Notes: generated from the letters alone by a model not told the origin. Shown: positions 1 through 11,825, counted from the first letter of the stretch. The stretch is DNA of 64,000 nt from Pyxicephalus adspersus (GCF_032062135.1 NC_092863.1:17951926-18015925); one strand, 5' to 3'. Translations and numbers: made by a program.

Positions 1-298
1 GTGGTAACACACCACTGATTAATCCAGACTAGCAAGCTGCCAAAACTTCTGCTTTTATAGAAGTGGTCACACTTGCTGATTATCAGTCAATTAAGAGCAA
101 TTTATTAGTAGTGCCTGGTTGCTACTTAACCTAAATTTTGATAAAAGTGGTAATTTTCTACAGGCTGCTTCTATATTTTGACTTAAGTAAACATTGACTT
201 GGTGTGATTTATCTCGTTTTTCTTTTTTGTGTTATGTCCTGATACCAAAACCTTCAAATTGTAAGCGAGTATGATATACCTTTTTTCATATATATATA
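1..298 (-). mobile_element. Tc1/mariner-like element, copy A, 5' end only (cut by window start)
   Basis: Read on the minus strand, this is the 5' terminal region and leader of a Tc1-type DNA transposon. It aligns with copy B at 12.0-12.34 kb along its length: the block CCAAAACTTCTG (plus strand, about 40-51), the following TATA-like TATAAAAGC (minus, 51-59), the GTGTGACC-like stretch, and the AAAACCTT plus CTTTTTTCATAT end near 250-290. In the intact family the transposase start codon lies just past the TGTTACCAC-type motif. That motif is at positions 1-10 here, so the coding part should lie immediately left of the window. The outer terminus has decayed into a TATATA run, so the exact end is uncertain. 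Family assignment rests on copy B, where transposase sequence is visible. Confidence 0.82.
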
Positions 299-400
299 TT
301 TTTGCAGCTTACCAGTCCTTAGATGTGGTCTCTGCATTTGTTTTCTTTTCATTATTTTCAGCTAGTATTATACAGTATTCCACTATTATATATATGGGTA
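299..400 (+). repeat. Unclassified dispersed repeat, copy 1
   Basis: About 60 bp starting CCTTAGATGTGG near 317 and running through TGCATTTGTTTTC to CTAGTATTATA is repeated at about 1982-2040 as CCTTAGATGTGG, TGCATTCCTTTTT and CTAGTATTTTCA. Both copies are on the plus strand, 1.67 kb apart. The superfamily is not recognised. It follows directly on Tc1 copy A but does not match the Tc1 leader of copy B. Confidence 0.5.
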
Positions 401-1981
401 CAGCCATTTGTGGTTGTCATGCAGGCTGGACACGTCTGCTCAAGTTGGGTCATCTCTATTACAGGGTGGATTGATAGGACTAATCATGTTTAGACAAAGG
501 CTTTTTGTGCTATCTTTTAAATGAAATTCCAATTTCAAACCATTTCCCATCTGATGATGGGAATAGATTTACTGTACACACGTTGGATTTTTTTTGAAAT
601 TTTTGTTGGAGAGGAAAATCAACGTTCGTCTTGGGGTAGCAATCATGTGACGTGTACGTAGCCAATCTTTTAAAAATTCGGTTTAAATAAAAGTGACTTT
701 GACTTTCACATTTCCAATAGGGCCTGTACAACATTTAGGTCTCCCTCTTGTAAGGAGATTTTGTTCCTGATTTACGGCGAGGAGATAAGCGAAGTACCAA
801 GAGAAAGCTTCCACTGACCCCTGCATTGATCACAAGCAACAGAATCATTTCTTACACGTACAGCCCTCCCTCCAAACACTTTATGACCTACCTATGCATA
901 ATTGCTTCTGCCAGCACCAACAACCGATGACGTTACCTTGGGACAAAGGCAAATAAATAAGGGTAATGAAGAGCTGGGAGGTTTTTTGTTTGGTATGCCA
1001 GAAAGTAATTATGTTTTTAGCTCACAGGAAGTGGCAAGGACATTGCATTTCTGGCAAGATCAACAGGTATTTTTTGTTCTTGCCGAAAAATGTTCTCAGT
1101 CTGAAAAATAAATACACTTTAAAACTGGACTTCATGTGGAGATGAGGGAAGATTTATCTTTGCAGTGGGTTTCCCTCTCCACTTATTATTCCTGCATGCT
1201 TTCTCCTCCTTGTGTCACTGGTTCCCTGGCCTCTACCCTTCTCCAAATGACTGGAAGCAGCCATCTGATATGGAAGATCCCTTCCATAACTCTCACTCTT
1301 TCTGTCCACCTGGGAGCTTAGGTCCCCACTCACCCTCCTGATCCAGCTCCTTTTGTTGCATCTTCAAAAAATATACAAAATAAAAAATCCAACAGGAAGC
1401 AGGAACGCCGTATAATATCCCCAAAGCAGGTGTGCAGACCCAGGAATTCACCAAAATCCCTGCGAGGTATATTATTATCTGGTGTTTATTTCCTGTACTA
1501 GCACCATCATAATATGTCCTTTTCTCTAAATGAACCATTCATATTAGACTGTCTTAAGTACAATAGGTTTTAAAAAAATCAAGCCCCCAAATAATTAGTT
1601 GGGGGTCTGATGCTAGCCAGAGATAAAACAATTGCTCCTAATTAGACTGGAATTTCAGGCCGTTAGGAAACAGGATAAAAAATTCTGAAATGAGATTACT
1701 TAGGAGGACGCCTGTTATGTTTTGCTAAATATCACCCATTGTAATGTCTTGTCTGAAGAGTTTTAGAGAATGTTTCTTTTTTCAAAACAAAAATTTGGGG
1801 CTGTGTGTACAAAATCAAAATACTTTGGATAAACAAATGGCTAACATGGCACCGAGCTATTTTTTCTTACAGCCACAATACATATATAATGGCCCCCAAA
1901 ACATACTCCACCCAAACCCCGATAAAAACCTGCTGCCTTGAAAAACCCAAAAACTAAAATGTAATATATAACACCTCGCTA
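401..1981. other. Non-coding stretch, no gene seen
   Basis: Short reading frames occur on both strands but none shows a recognisable domain or supporting splice signals. The only local structure noted is a perfect 7-bp stem, CCCCCAA with TTGGGGG, around an 8-nt loop at 1584-1605. Confidence 0.6.
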
Positions 1982-2045
1982 GGCCTTAGATGTGGTGGCT
2001 GCATTCCTTTTTATTTTATTTTTACTAGTATTTTCATACCTTCAC
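1982..2045 (+). repeat. Unclassified dispersed repeat, copy 2
   Basis: Second copy of the repeat at 299-400. It shares the CCTTAGATGTGG start, a T-rich middle and a CTAGTATT end. Both copies are short and diverged, so this could be the tail of an older element. Confidence 0.5.
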
Positions 2046-3056
2046 CTTTTAGACATGATCACAGTGTGCTAATAGAAAATTGTTACCATCAAAATCAAAA
2101 AGAATTTATGTATGGAAAACACAGTATGTGTTTTTATAAGTACACGTACAACTCACATGACAAGAATTGAAAAAATAAAGAATACGAATGTAAAATTCCC
2201 ACAAAATGCCTCTTATTTTGCATTATATTTCAAATCAATGCATTTGAGGAATCCAAAAATATGCATATCCGAATGTGTGTATGGGCCCTAACACCTAGGG
2301 GTCCTAGAGTGAGAATGCTTACTCAAAACTATTGCAATCTATAAATTAGGTTCCCCTTCTCTAAATTCACATAGCACAGGGAAGGGTGTACTGTAGCACA
2401 AAAAGTAGCTGGGTAGGTCCGTATAACACTGCTTAGGCTTTCCATGCAGTCAGGGCAGACTGCACAGGACGTCTCCACTAAAAACTCATGTAACAGGGTC
2501 AGCCTTTAACAGGAAGTGTTCAGTTCTTTATTGCAGAGTTAGTAATGAAGCCGCCAATTCATAAAAATTACTTTTGTAAATGCATTGTTCGTTGAAGTTC
2601 AAATGAGATTTTAGTGATTGGGTTCACATAAACTGTAACAGAAGAAAACAGGGTTGGGTTTACATACACTTTAATATTAAAAAACAAATGTCCCAGTTGC
2701 TACAAAACCTGTTGCTCATTATCTACCCACACAGCCTGTGCTATTGTGTTACCAATATCTAAACTGACTGTAACCCTTTCAACTAACCTGAATCTGTAAG
2801 AGCAGCAAAGATCAACAGACTGGGTCTGCTGGTACTGATACCTGCATGATATTGGTTTCTCAGTTCTGTTGATATATTTTTGATCAATGATGTCCTAATA
2901 TGTTTGTCCAATACCAAGAGAAAAGCATGGTGCGAGTTCTATATCGTCTTCTAGTTTATGGAATATTATGGGTGGAAAATAATAAGCTGTATACATCATT
3001 GGCATGGAGCATCAATACGTTTTATAAAAAAATATTCTGCATGCATCAGAACTATG

Positions 3057-3137
3057 TAGGAATACATTGGTGAAAGGTTCACCCCTACCATTCACTAGTG
3101 AATGATAGAAGTTGAACTTTTAACCAATGTATTTCTA
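3057..3137. repeat. 81-nt imperfect hairpin
   Basis: The outer arms 3057-3071 and 3123-3137 are inverted copies with one mismatch in 15 (core AATACATTGGT and ACCAATGTATT). The inner 22 nt of each side still pair at roughly two thirds of positions, and the tip is the palindrome CATTCACTAGTGAATG. Size and shape fit either a tiny palindromic MITE or a microRNA-type precursor. Nothing in the sequence decides between them, and no second copy was found in the window. Confidence 0.6.
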
Positions 3138-3485
3138 TGTATATTTAGCATAGAAAAAGCTCTATATGTTTATGTATGTTTTGGGCCACTTAACTTGCTC
3201 TTTACTCTAGTAAAACCCAAGATGATTAAAGTATAATATCAGGGCAAGATACAAAAACATCAGCAATTGTTACACATTTCCCAATGTTCCATCCCTTCAA
3301 AAACATTGAACATAATAACTATAGATCCGTCTATGTTGCAGTGTTTTCCTAACTTCTTGACTGATACCATGTCTTTGCTGTGCCATGTCCCCTCCATCTT
3401 TCTCATCCACTTGCATACAATGATTTATTTCCTAGCAAACAATGCTACCGTGTTGATTCCCAAGAGCCTGACCACACAGTTTGTG
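3138..3485. other. Non-coding stretch, no gene seen
   Basis: Ordinary AT-rich sequence between the hairpin and the first TA-flanked MITE. I see no coding or repeat signal. Confidence 0.5.
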
Positions 3486-3487
3486 TA

Positions 3488-3908
3488 AAGCTACATACAC
3501 ACGTGCAATAATTGTTGTTAGAAAACGAAGACTAACAGATCAACGAATATGCGCGATTATTGTGAACAATCGTTTTGTACACAATTCTGTACATGCCGTA
3601 ATGATACAATTGTTCAAATATAATCCAACCTTCAATGTACACACGCTACATACGATCGTACGAACGATGCAGGAAGTGACGTACTAGAGAAAGTGTACTG
3701 CAGAACTATCCACGATCACTGAACGACCGTACACACAATAGACTGCGAACAATCGTTGCCCAATCAGATCTGCCCTGGACGGTCGTTCATTTCCAGCGAC
3801 AATCCTCGTTCATCGAGTCGTTGTGCACTTTTTTTGTTAACGATTATCGGATGAACGGTCGTTAGTTGTTCATTTCCAACAATAATTATTGCACGTGTGT
3901 GCGCAGCT
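3488..3908. mobile_element. TA-flanked MITE, copy 1 (older)
   Basis: A 421-bp non-autonomous element between TA dinucleotides at 3486-3487 and 3909-3910. The termini are inverted: AAGCTACATACACACGTGC at the left, and the right end reads AGCTGCGCACACACGTGC on the minus strand. Inversion continues inward (AATAATTGTTGTT against AATAATTATTGTT). The interior is full of ACGATCG and GAACGA words in both orientations and could fold on itself. It is the same length class as the 22.6-kb copy and shares its interior blocks (GAACGACCGTACACAC, TTTCCAGCGAC, TCCTCGTTC). No transposase is present. TA flanks suggest mobilisation by a Tc1/mariner-type enzyme, which is inference. It keeps fewer CpGs than copy 2, as expected if it is older. 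Confidence 0.88.
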
Positions 3909-3910
3909 TA

Positions 3911-6300
3911 AGTAAAGGCTTTTGGGAAAATGTAGTTCTTTGTTAAAAAGAAATGAGCTCTCTGCAGCTGCTTCTACAATATATTTATAAAACAAGTCAT
4001 TATGTCAAAGTGAAATTGTTAGTGTCTGATAAGGCTGCACAAGTCCCCGTGTATTTATGTTCTATGTCAAATATTACATTCAGTGGTAGAGAGCACCGTT
4101 CACCCCACCACACCATCCTTTGTCTTTGGCCACTTTCAGCTTTTTACAAGAACCTTGTTTCCTTCCGTGACAACTATTATCAACACACATGAATGCTGTA
4201 CACATAACAGAAAACATGCTCTGGTGTTCTGGATTTGAGCAGATCTCTGCCCTGGTTTCTCTTTGGGGTTATGTAGTGGTTAAACAACTATGGTCTGTTT
4301 GGTTCTGCTTTGTGCAGTTTTCAAAGGCAGGAATGTTATTTTTGGAAGTCTGCAAAGGGTACTGATTTCTGAGGATCCATGCCAGGTCTGCCATAAACAA
4401 CTTTTATTCCCACCAGATGTGGGTAAAATCAAACCAGAGATAAACTTGTACAGATGAGAGGAAGGGGAAAGGGGGTATCTGCAGCCCACCCTCCGTCTAT
4501 TCTGCCTAAAACTAAAACAGAAGGATGTACAGAACACAAAGGGAACAAAAACGAGAGAAGTAGGTGACATAAAAAATACCACAGGGAAGTGGCTTAAAGG
4601 GAACCGGTCATAAGGTAAAGATGGAAGCCGGTGATTTCTTCTGAAAATGCTACTTTCCTGGTTCTCATGCTAACCTTTCTTATCACCACACTTGCTCTTT
4701 GTAGTTAAGGACTTCTCACTTTCCTAACCTGCAAACATGACTCAGAGTATCGAAGACAGCATTACAGCTAGACAAATAACATGTTTACAGCACTTGTATT
4801 TTCCTTCACAAAAGGTACAAGTTTTGGGATATTATCTTGATCCTTGCCTCTCCACTTACTGGAGCATTGGTCTGGAATACACATGTGGCAGGGAACGGTT
4901 TTCTACATAAACTACCAAGCTGTGCAGAAAGGAAGAGTGGACAAAGCCTTGGAGCCAGTCCCCAAATACAAGTTACCAATGGCATTGCTTATACTACTAT
5001 CCTCAAAATGGTTCCATCCACAACCTCACTGATGGGTTGATTTTTCTAAATGAGTAAAGGATTCTTATTTTGGAAATGAATGCTTACTGAGCTCAATCAC
5101 CTGCAGAAATGTGTAAAAAGCTAAATTCCATACCAATGTCAGCCTCCACTCCTTTAGAAAATAACCCCCAAGTCTCCGCACAATTAGTAAATAGGTTAGG
5201 TAACGTGCATCCATTTCCCCCAGCTGGATACCAAGTTTGAAGTCTGAAGTGAAACTTGATGCAAGGTGGTGGAGAGTGAAATGCATACATGGAAAGTGTT
5301 ACATTATTTGTATAATTGTCCAGCCAGTCCTGAGATTTACACAGCCCAACCAGGCAGTACTAATAAGTTGGAGATCAAACTGTTTTCTACTGCTGGTTTG
5401 CCATACAGCCAGGTATTGGACAGCTAAGGAGCAGCAGAAAAACTCACAAAGTAATCTCGCTCCTCCTTAGCTTAAATACATGTACAATATCTGACATTGT
5501 CAGAGGAGCTCTTTTTTGCTTGCAAAGATTTTTTTAAACATGTTCAGCGAACGCTGAAACAACCTACCAAGCATTACTTTCTTATACAGAGAACAGGATT
5601 GAACCTTTCACCATCTGTGAAACTATCTGCTTGCTGGCCGAGACCCCATTTAGGCCACAATGTGTTAGTTTTAGGCACTTTGCAGTAGGTTGCTCGTTCA
5701 TTTTAAAATTATTTATGAATAGCCAGAAGAAAATAGATTTTGCTCAATGTTTTTGAAATGCACCGCATCACAAATCGCATTTGTTCTTTCTGCAGTGTTA
5801 CAGTGCAGGGGGTGCAATTAACAATGATTGGTGATGCAAAGCAACACACGGATACAATGCATTACTGCGTGTTACCATAACATATGGTGTAACAACTCTT
5901 CTCATACTACCCAGCTAAACCCTTTGTATCATTCCCACACCACCAGATGACAAAACAGAAATGCTCAGATCTGTCACATAAACGAGCTACATTGGACAGT
6001 ATATGGCTGTTTATTACAAAGTGAATGTGTGAAGGGCGAGAAAGTAAAGTCAGTAAATCATAGGAGAGGACAAGAGATAAGAGAGAGAGCATGAGAGGTA
6101 AAGACACTTGACATACAGGGAAGTAGAGATAAGCCTGCAAGATAAAGCTACACAACTACAGAGCAGTGTACAGGGAGAACCTCAATAATAATCCGCAGAG
6201 CACAGACTATTCCTTCTCAATCTGTACAGCTGAAATAACTCTATATCAGCCCCAGCAATGTCCATGTGCTTCGCTCTGTGCCAGAGAAGGTGTGACTAGG
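3911..6300. other. Non-coding stretch, no gene seen
   Basis: No recognisable exon. A solo TTAAAGGGAACCGG-type motif near 4593 resembles the ends of the small TTAA-bounded elements found elsewhere in the window. Around 5750-5900 there is a stretch rich in ATGCATT, GTTACC and GGTGTAAC words that may be an old DNA element, but clean termini could not be found. Confidence 0.45.
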
Positions 6301-6413
6301 GCACATGCCAATGACATGTCACCTTTCATCTGATGGAAATCTGAATGCTGGCGGTGACGCTGCCAGAGCAGAAGCTCCTCCACGCGTGGTACTTGCTGTC
6401 GTAAGCAGCATCT

Positions 6414-6428
6414 GTTACCGATGGCAAC
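6414..6428. promoter_or_regulatory. RFX-type X-box (candidate)
   Basis: GTTACC-GAT-GGCAAC consists of two inverted RFX half-sites with a 3-bp spacer, fitting the X-box pattern GTNRCC, 0-3 nt, RGYAAC. RFX factors bind such sites in promoters and enhancers of ciliary genes and of MHC class II genes. The surrounding 120 bp is locally higher in GC and CpG than its neighbours (for example CACGCGTGG near 6381). There is no adjacent gene in view, so function is unproven. Confidence 0.45.
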
Positions 6429-7860
6429 AGTAGCCTAGTCACAGAGTGATGCCGCAACCATTACTCATCACGTCTAATAACGCAGAAAGGTTTGTTTATC
6501 TTTTTGTAATGAGATGAATAAAAAAAAAAAAAAGCATAGTCACAATATTGAAAAATGAATTTATTACCTACAGATCAGTGATGTCAGTTTTGCTAAAATA
6601 TACCAATCCTGGAGAAATGAATTCATCCTGGAGTTCAACTAATATATTAAAAACTGCATTTGTAAACAACTGATAAATGCAAGAAATATTATATGAAAAA
6701 TATATGGGAGAATCCCATGAGGTTCTCATTCTCTTATGTCTGCGGTAGTTTATTCGGTGTGACAAATCTTTATATTTCTGCTCTTATATGACATGGGATT
6801 GTGAGTTCAGTTACATGAGCGGCTTATGTGAATGGACCAATTAAAGATTATTGCTGGCAATAAGTGAGCATAGCAATGAACTTTCCACTAATATTACATC
6901 AGGTCATGAATACTAGAAATGACACACTACACAATATTACACATTAACATGCTATTGTATTTCTCAAAGACTATTATTACATATACTGCTGTATTTTACC
7001 ACACATGAACCTTCAGATTCCATCTATCAGCATATAGTCAGTGGCAGCCCCACACAGGTGGCCGTTGCTGGTGTTAATATTGCCTGGGTACGTCTTTATG
7101 ATTTTCATGAGGTGAGGTGTTCAGGAAAACACATAGGTACAGACAGCCTGCACAGTCCTGCAGCTATGAGGAAGTAAGCGCACCTAGCATGCTATATGTC
7201 AGGGAGTGGCTGTGCTGGAATGGCCTTGTTTTGTGTGAGGATAAACGGTATATACATTAGCACGTTCACACAGCATATCAAAGGTTGCATGGGGTAAAAC
7301 AAACTCTTTTATTGTTCTCATAAAGATAAAGCCTGTAGGATCATATGTACCTCCTGTCTGTGTCACTAGGGCAGGTTTGATGGAAGTTAACTCATGTGTC
7401 ACCCAGCCGCAGCAAGGACAAAGTCATGAAACACCCTTGTGTCTGGGTAGACTTATGGCGGGAGAGAGTTTATAGCCGTTTTCAGAAGCTGCGTCACCCC
7501 ACAATTACTGTACACGTATTGCTCGTGTCACCTTGACTCGGGAGGGACATTATCCCATACTTGATAACATTCCATTATGTCAGGAGGGGAGGATGCAGGC
7601 TTACACAATACACCACACTCTCTACCTGTCATTCTATAGTGGGAGGGATTCAATTATTATTTAAAAGTTTATTTATTTTTTTTTTTTAATCACAGAGAGA
7701 ACAGAGATGTGATATTATACACGTGAAACAATAAGGAGTTTTACAGTTTGGAGCAGCTGGGCTGTGCTATGGGTTACCGCATACTATCGCTGTCTATGCG
7801 AAACTCAATCAAATCTTGTTTTTAAAGGAAACAAGAAGGGGTTAAAATTGCTGTATTTTC
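6429..7860. other. Non-coding stretch, no gene seen
   Basis: AT-rich sequence with a 13-nt poly-A run near 6520 and a T-rich run near 7672-7687. No domain, splice context or repeat boundary was recognised. Confidence 0.5.
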
Positions 7861-7871
7861 ATCTGTATCTC

Positions 7872-7955
7872 ATTGGGGAGATTTACCTTCATTTCCTGTC
7901 CTGTACAATAAACAGGAAGTGGGAGGAAATATTTTCAAGATAAAAGGAAATCCCC
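7872..7955. repeat. Inverted TTTCCTGT / ACAGGAAG repeat fragment (probable old element)
   Basis: TTTCCTGT at about 7894 and ACAGGAAGTG at about 7913 are inverted copies, flanked by GGGGAGAT on the left and GAAATCCCC on the right, so the whole segment is a loose palindrome. Similar ACAGGAAGTGGG words occur alone near 60060. The arms also match ETS-type binding sites. I think a repeat remnant is more likely than a regulatory site. Confidence 0.4.
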
Positions 7956-8291
7956 TATAAATTAGAAAGTGAATCTACCTAAAGGGGACAAGGCAGTAAA
8001 AATGTGACCGTGCTTCTAAACCCCATGCAAACCTAATACCACAAGAAAACATTCTGATTGTGATTCTGTAATGCCATAGGTGATCCACAGACTTTCACTT
8101 CAACTAACAAAAAACATGGCAGATGCCATTCAAATAAACTGTGTTGTGAGTAGAATAACTGAATGAGTCCTGTCATACCGTCCACATTCTACTCCTGCAA
8201 CCGCCAATATTCCCTCCATAATCCTCTACTGCACATAAAATATATTATACTTTCCATGCATCTCTCCTGCACATACATGCTATTGTCATAC

Positions 8292-8502
8292 CTCTACATC
8301 AGGGGTGCCCACACTTTTTTGGCTTGCAAACTACATTTTTCCACCAAGTCAAAATGATTTACCAACAATAGGAACTTGGACCTAATAACTCCTGTGTGCT
8401 GTAGAGTTCATTTTGAAAGGCAGGGCGCCGCGATCTAATCGCTTTGCCTTTGTGATCTACCAGTAGATGGGGATCCACCTGTTGGACACCCCTGGTCTAC
8501 AT
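8292..8502. mobile_element. Non-autonomous hAT element 1 with target duplication
   Basis: The element proper is 8300-8494 (195 bp). It begins CAGGGGTGCCCACAC and ends with the complement of CAGGGGTGTCCAACAGG, which is the usual CAGGGGTG end of hAT transposons. It is flanked by 8-bp duplications, CTCTACAT at 8292-8299 and GTCTACAT at 8495-8502, matching at 7 of 8 positions. It contains no transposase and would have depended on an autonomous relative. The interior has GC-richer blocks (GGGCGCCGCGATC near 8424). Confidence 0.9.
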
Positions 8503-9941
8503 GTTATAAAGGAATAATACCGTTTATAAGTGAATGTTGGAATGGGCACACTTGAAGAGCTCTTGTTAAACAACAGAGATTTATGTATGTGTTGCCCAGC
8601 CAATAAAATACTGTGGTCATTTTGTAATGAATCCTAGAAAGTGAAAGCAAGTCTTTGATTGGCTGCACAACATCCTTCACTCTTCCTTCCATCTAGGCCT
8701 AAACAATGAGCCTTCCAACACCCTGCAATGCATGTGCTCACAGCAGCCATTCAGATACAAGCACAGTTTCTTGTAAGTCAGTGTTAAGAAAATATGTAGG
8801 AATTACTCCTGCACTGCAGGGGTTAGGTTTACAGAGGACACCTCAGTGAAGATGAATATCTGTAGAATACCCCCCCCCACCAACCCCATGGTAAAGTACA
8901 TGCTGTACCAGACAGGGGCCTGGGCAATTTGCCAGCTCCTGAGGTCTTCCCAGTTCATGGCTCAGGGCCAAGGCCTGCATCCCGACACCTGAAATATCCC
9001 CCTGGTGACAGGGAGGGACAAACAGGGGAGAGGCGGTCATGGGACAGGGAGCCTGCGGATAAACATCCTCTCCTGCTTGACCTCAAAGGCCTTAACCCTC
9101 CCTTGTCTCTGCTTTTCTGCTTTTAGATTGTCAGCTCTCGGCCCCAGGGCTTAAAGCCAGCACAAGGTCTTGAAAGAAAACTGTTCAGAAAAATGAAACA
9201 AGTAGAACATAAACAAGCAGAGGACATGACGCTCATAAGACTGAAGTCTATACATTGAAGTGTGTTTCAGCTATACAAATAATCTGTAGGCTGTGCTGCT
9301 ATGCTGGCTCCCCCTCCCCTTACATTCCCTCTGTACTTCCAGAACACTGAGCTGATAATACAGCTGATACATGGAAATACTTTTACATGGATGTCCTGGA
9401 TAAGAACATAGGGGTCATCGTGTCTTTGTAGTGTCATCCATCATCCTTCAACTTATGTGTCCTGCAGATCTACAACTGGAAGCTGCACTTCCAAAGTCTC
9501 ATAGACTTCCCCATCTACCATGTCACCTACATACACAGGGAAAGTGAAGGTGTGACTACAGCAACCATTCCAATTTATTTTCCAAGAAAGCATCTGATTG
9601 GGTGCGATAGGTAGGTGGGTAACATAAGGGGTGTCTTGGTGAGGATATTTGTGGCTAGTTCTTTGGACACTAATACATTTTTACATACAAAAATATGGGT
9701 CCCAATGTATTATTATTTGCAGCACACTACAGAGCACATTGTTTGGAGAGCACATGCAAGCTCCCATGCCATAGCAGAGTACAAAAATTGATTTAGGGAA
9801 CTTTTTTTTTTAAAGTGGCCCCCGAATAGTTTCCCTAGCCAAACTACTCAAACCCACCCAGATTTGCATCTTTACAACATAAAACCTAAAAATTTTGCAG
9901 TCCCCTAATAAAGACTTCAATGACTAGTTACTCTCTTGTTG
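8503..9941. other. Non-coding stretch, no gene seen
   Basis: The part from about 8870 to 9170 is GC-richer than its surroundings, starting with a 9-nt C run near 8871. It carries an open frame of 65 codons whose product I do not recognise. There is no splice or promoter evidence, so it is not called as an exon. It could be a regulatory segment or an old element. Confidence 0.4.
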
Positions 9942-10225
9942 ATATTATTATTATTATTATTAAACAGGATTTATATAGTGCCAACATATTACGCAGCGCT
10001 GTACATTAAGGATTGCAAATGACAGACTAATACAGACAGTGATACAGGAGGATAGAACCCTGCCCTGAAGAGCTTACAATCTAGTAGGTGGGGGAATTTC
10101 ACAAACAATAGGATGGGAGATATGTAGTGGTGGGAAGTGGTGGTTTCAAAAGACAGAAGAAGATGGGCAGGCAAGTTTGAATAAATGGGTTTTGAGCGCT
10201 CTTTTAAATCACAGGTAAGCACTGG
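9942..10225 (-). mobile_element. L2-clade LINE, 3' end (copy 1), with ORF2 C-terminal remnant
   Basis: Read on the minus strand, the element goes from the last codons of ORF2 through the 3' UTR to the tail. A short open frame (about 10222 down to 9989) encodes LKERSKPIYSNLPAH, which resembles the conserved terminal FKxxLKTHLFxLA motif of L2 reverse transcriptase proteins. The UTR has the family's TTGTAAGCTCTTCAGGGCAG block and the stem region CAGCGCTGCGTAATATGTTG. It ends in a run of AAT trinucleotides (ATT on the plus strand, 9943-9961), the usual L2-type tail. It is 5' truncated, as is normal for LINE insertions, and lacks the catalytic domains. Confidence 0.85.
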
Positions 10226-10394
10226 ACATAAAAAAGTTTTGAATTTAGTACCTGATTAAAAGGTATTTTCTGCACTTATTGAATAGGTGGAACAAAATGC
10301 TTTAACTGTATATTAGAACAAAAGGGTGAAGAACTATGAGAATAAACTACAACTACAGGGAGATCATATCATATAGGGATATCTGCAGCCAGAC

Positions 10395-10860
10395 TTATCC
10401 ATCCTTGCTACCACTCCTCTTCTGCTACTTCGCTTTGCAATTCTCTACACTGGTTTTCATTTCAAGGTAGAATCAAATTCAAGCTCCTGTGCTTTACTTT
10501 CAAATCCCTCCACAGTGATTGTCCCACTTAGGTTTCTGACCTGATAGAAAAATACACCCCTAGCGGCTCTTTTCGCTCCTCCAATAACTTTCCCACTCAT
10601 ATCTTCGTCACACGCATGGCTCCAAGACATTTTTAGGTCTGACCTAACTCCCTGGAATGGTTTTCCTCTTCCTATGCGCCTTGCTCCTACTTTCTGTACA
10701 TTTAAAATTTAAAAGAGCTGAAAAACTCATCTTTTCAAACTCTTACCCATCATCTTTCGCCACTCACCCACCAATCCATATTCCCCTCTCCTATTGTTTG
10801 CTACTTCTCCCCCCTCTTAGGTTGTAAAATTTAATGTACTGTAAACCCAAGTTCAAAAGC
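10395..10860 (+). pseudogene. L2-like LINE ORF2 C-terminal remnant (copy 2)
   Basis: On the plus strand, the frame starting at 10445 reads LHWFSFQGRIKFKLLCFTF and reaches a stop at about 10529. Past the stop, the same frame gives VSDLIEKYTP. This matches the terminal region of L2-type ORF2 (LHWLPV, then RIxFKLL, then YLSDL). Later pieces such as PWNGFPLPMR and KTHLFKLL-like codons appear in shifted frames near 10650-10745. The GTTGTAAAATTTAATGTACTGTAA stretch near 10820-10845 may be the UTR. It is broken by stops and frameshifts and not functional. It points away from copy 1, so the two are divergent insertions. Confidence 0.72.
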
Positions 10861-11825
10861 ACATAACCAAAACCATCTATATAGCAAGAAACTTATGTTT
10901 ACTGTGATAATAGGCAAAATAGGAAGTGGCATCAGTAGTCACATGTAAATATGTATGAGATGAGGGTAAGGGAATCTCTTCTGTCATGTAGGGATCACAG
11001 TGCAGAGCGGGCAAGTTGGGCTGGTAATCTTAGAGTGGCTAAAGCGCAGAGAATGAGTAGCATGAGTGCATGTGCGTCTATGTGCCATAAATATAAATGC
11101 TTTCTAGCACACATGGGGGAAAGTGCACAGGAAGAGATATTTGTAAATTATTACTGTATATTTATAAGTTTGGCACTACTGCAAACTTGGGAACTGCTGC
11201 TGCTTAGTGAATAATGCCAATAAGAGAAAATTTCAAAGGCATTGCCAAGCATGTTGAGTGCATTTATGTAGTGTTCCCCAATATGAAATGTACAACATTC
11301 ATAAACACAGCAGTGAACAATACACAACCCTGCTGCACCTTATACTAAGCAATCACCAACACCCATCAGTCACACTTCCTCCAGGCCTGATACAAGCTTT
11401 AAGGTGAATATTGTCCCTGCACAGCCTGGTACAATTTCTGTATGTTTATTCACTGATAAGCCTCGTTATGTATAGCTAGATCACATGGGAATCCTATCTA
11501 TACAGCGTATGACTGCTCTATTTACATCCACCTGCTAAATGAAAGTGACCGTGAACCACGTGTTTGAAAAGGGTGGAAACTGTGTGAAAGTGATATGATC
11601 ATTATCATTCGTTTCCAGTTTATGAAACATGGCCTTACTGTTTTAATAGGAGGACGAGCCTAAGGTGCCCACTGCATTTCTTCACAGTAGCATAACCATA
11701 AATGTGATTAGAGGGTGTTTATTAATAATCCAACAAGGTGGATCATTTTACAATCTCCCTAACAACACTTTGACTCCCCTTTGATTTCATCTTTCCGAAG
11801 TACATTGTTGTCTGGTGGTTTTGTT
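10861..11825. other. Non-coding stretch, no gene seen
   Basis: An open frame of 87 codons on the plus strand (10951-11214) has no recognisable domain. No repeat boundary or regulatory site could be supported. Confidence 0.5.

Noticed and set aside
5750..5900. Possible DNA element with GTTACC/GGTGTAAC words
   Set aside because: No consistent termini or target duplication could be placed, so it is mentioned only within a non-coding stretch.
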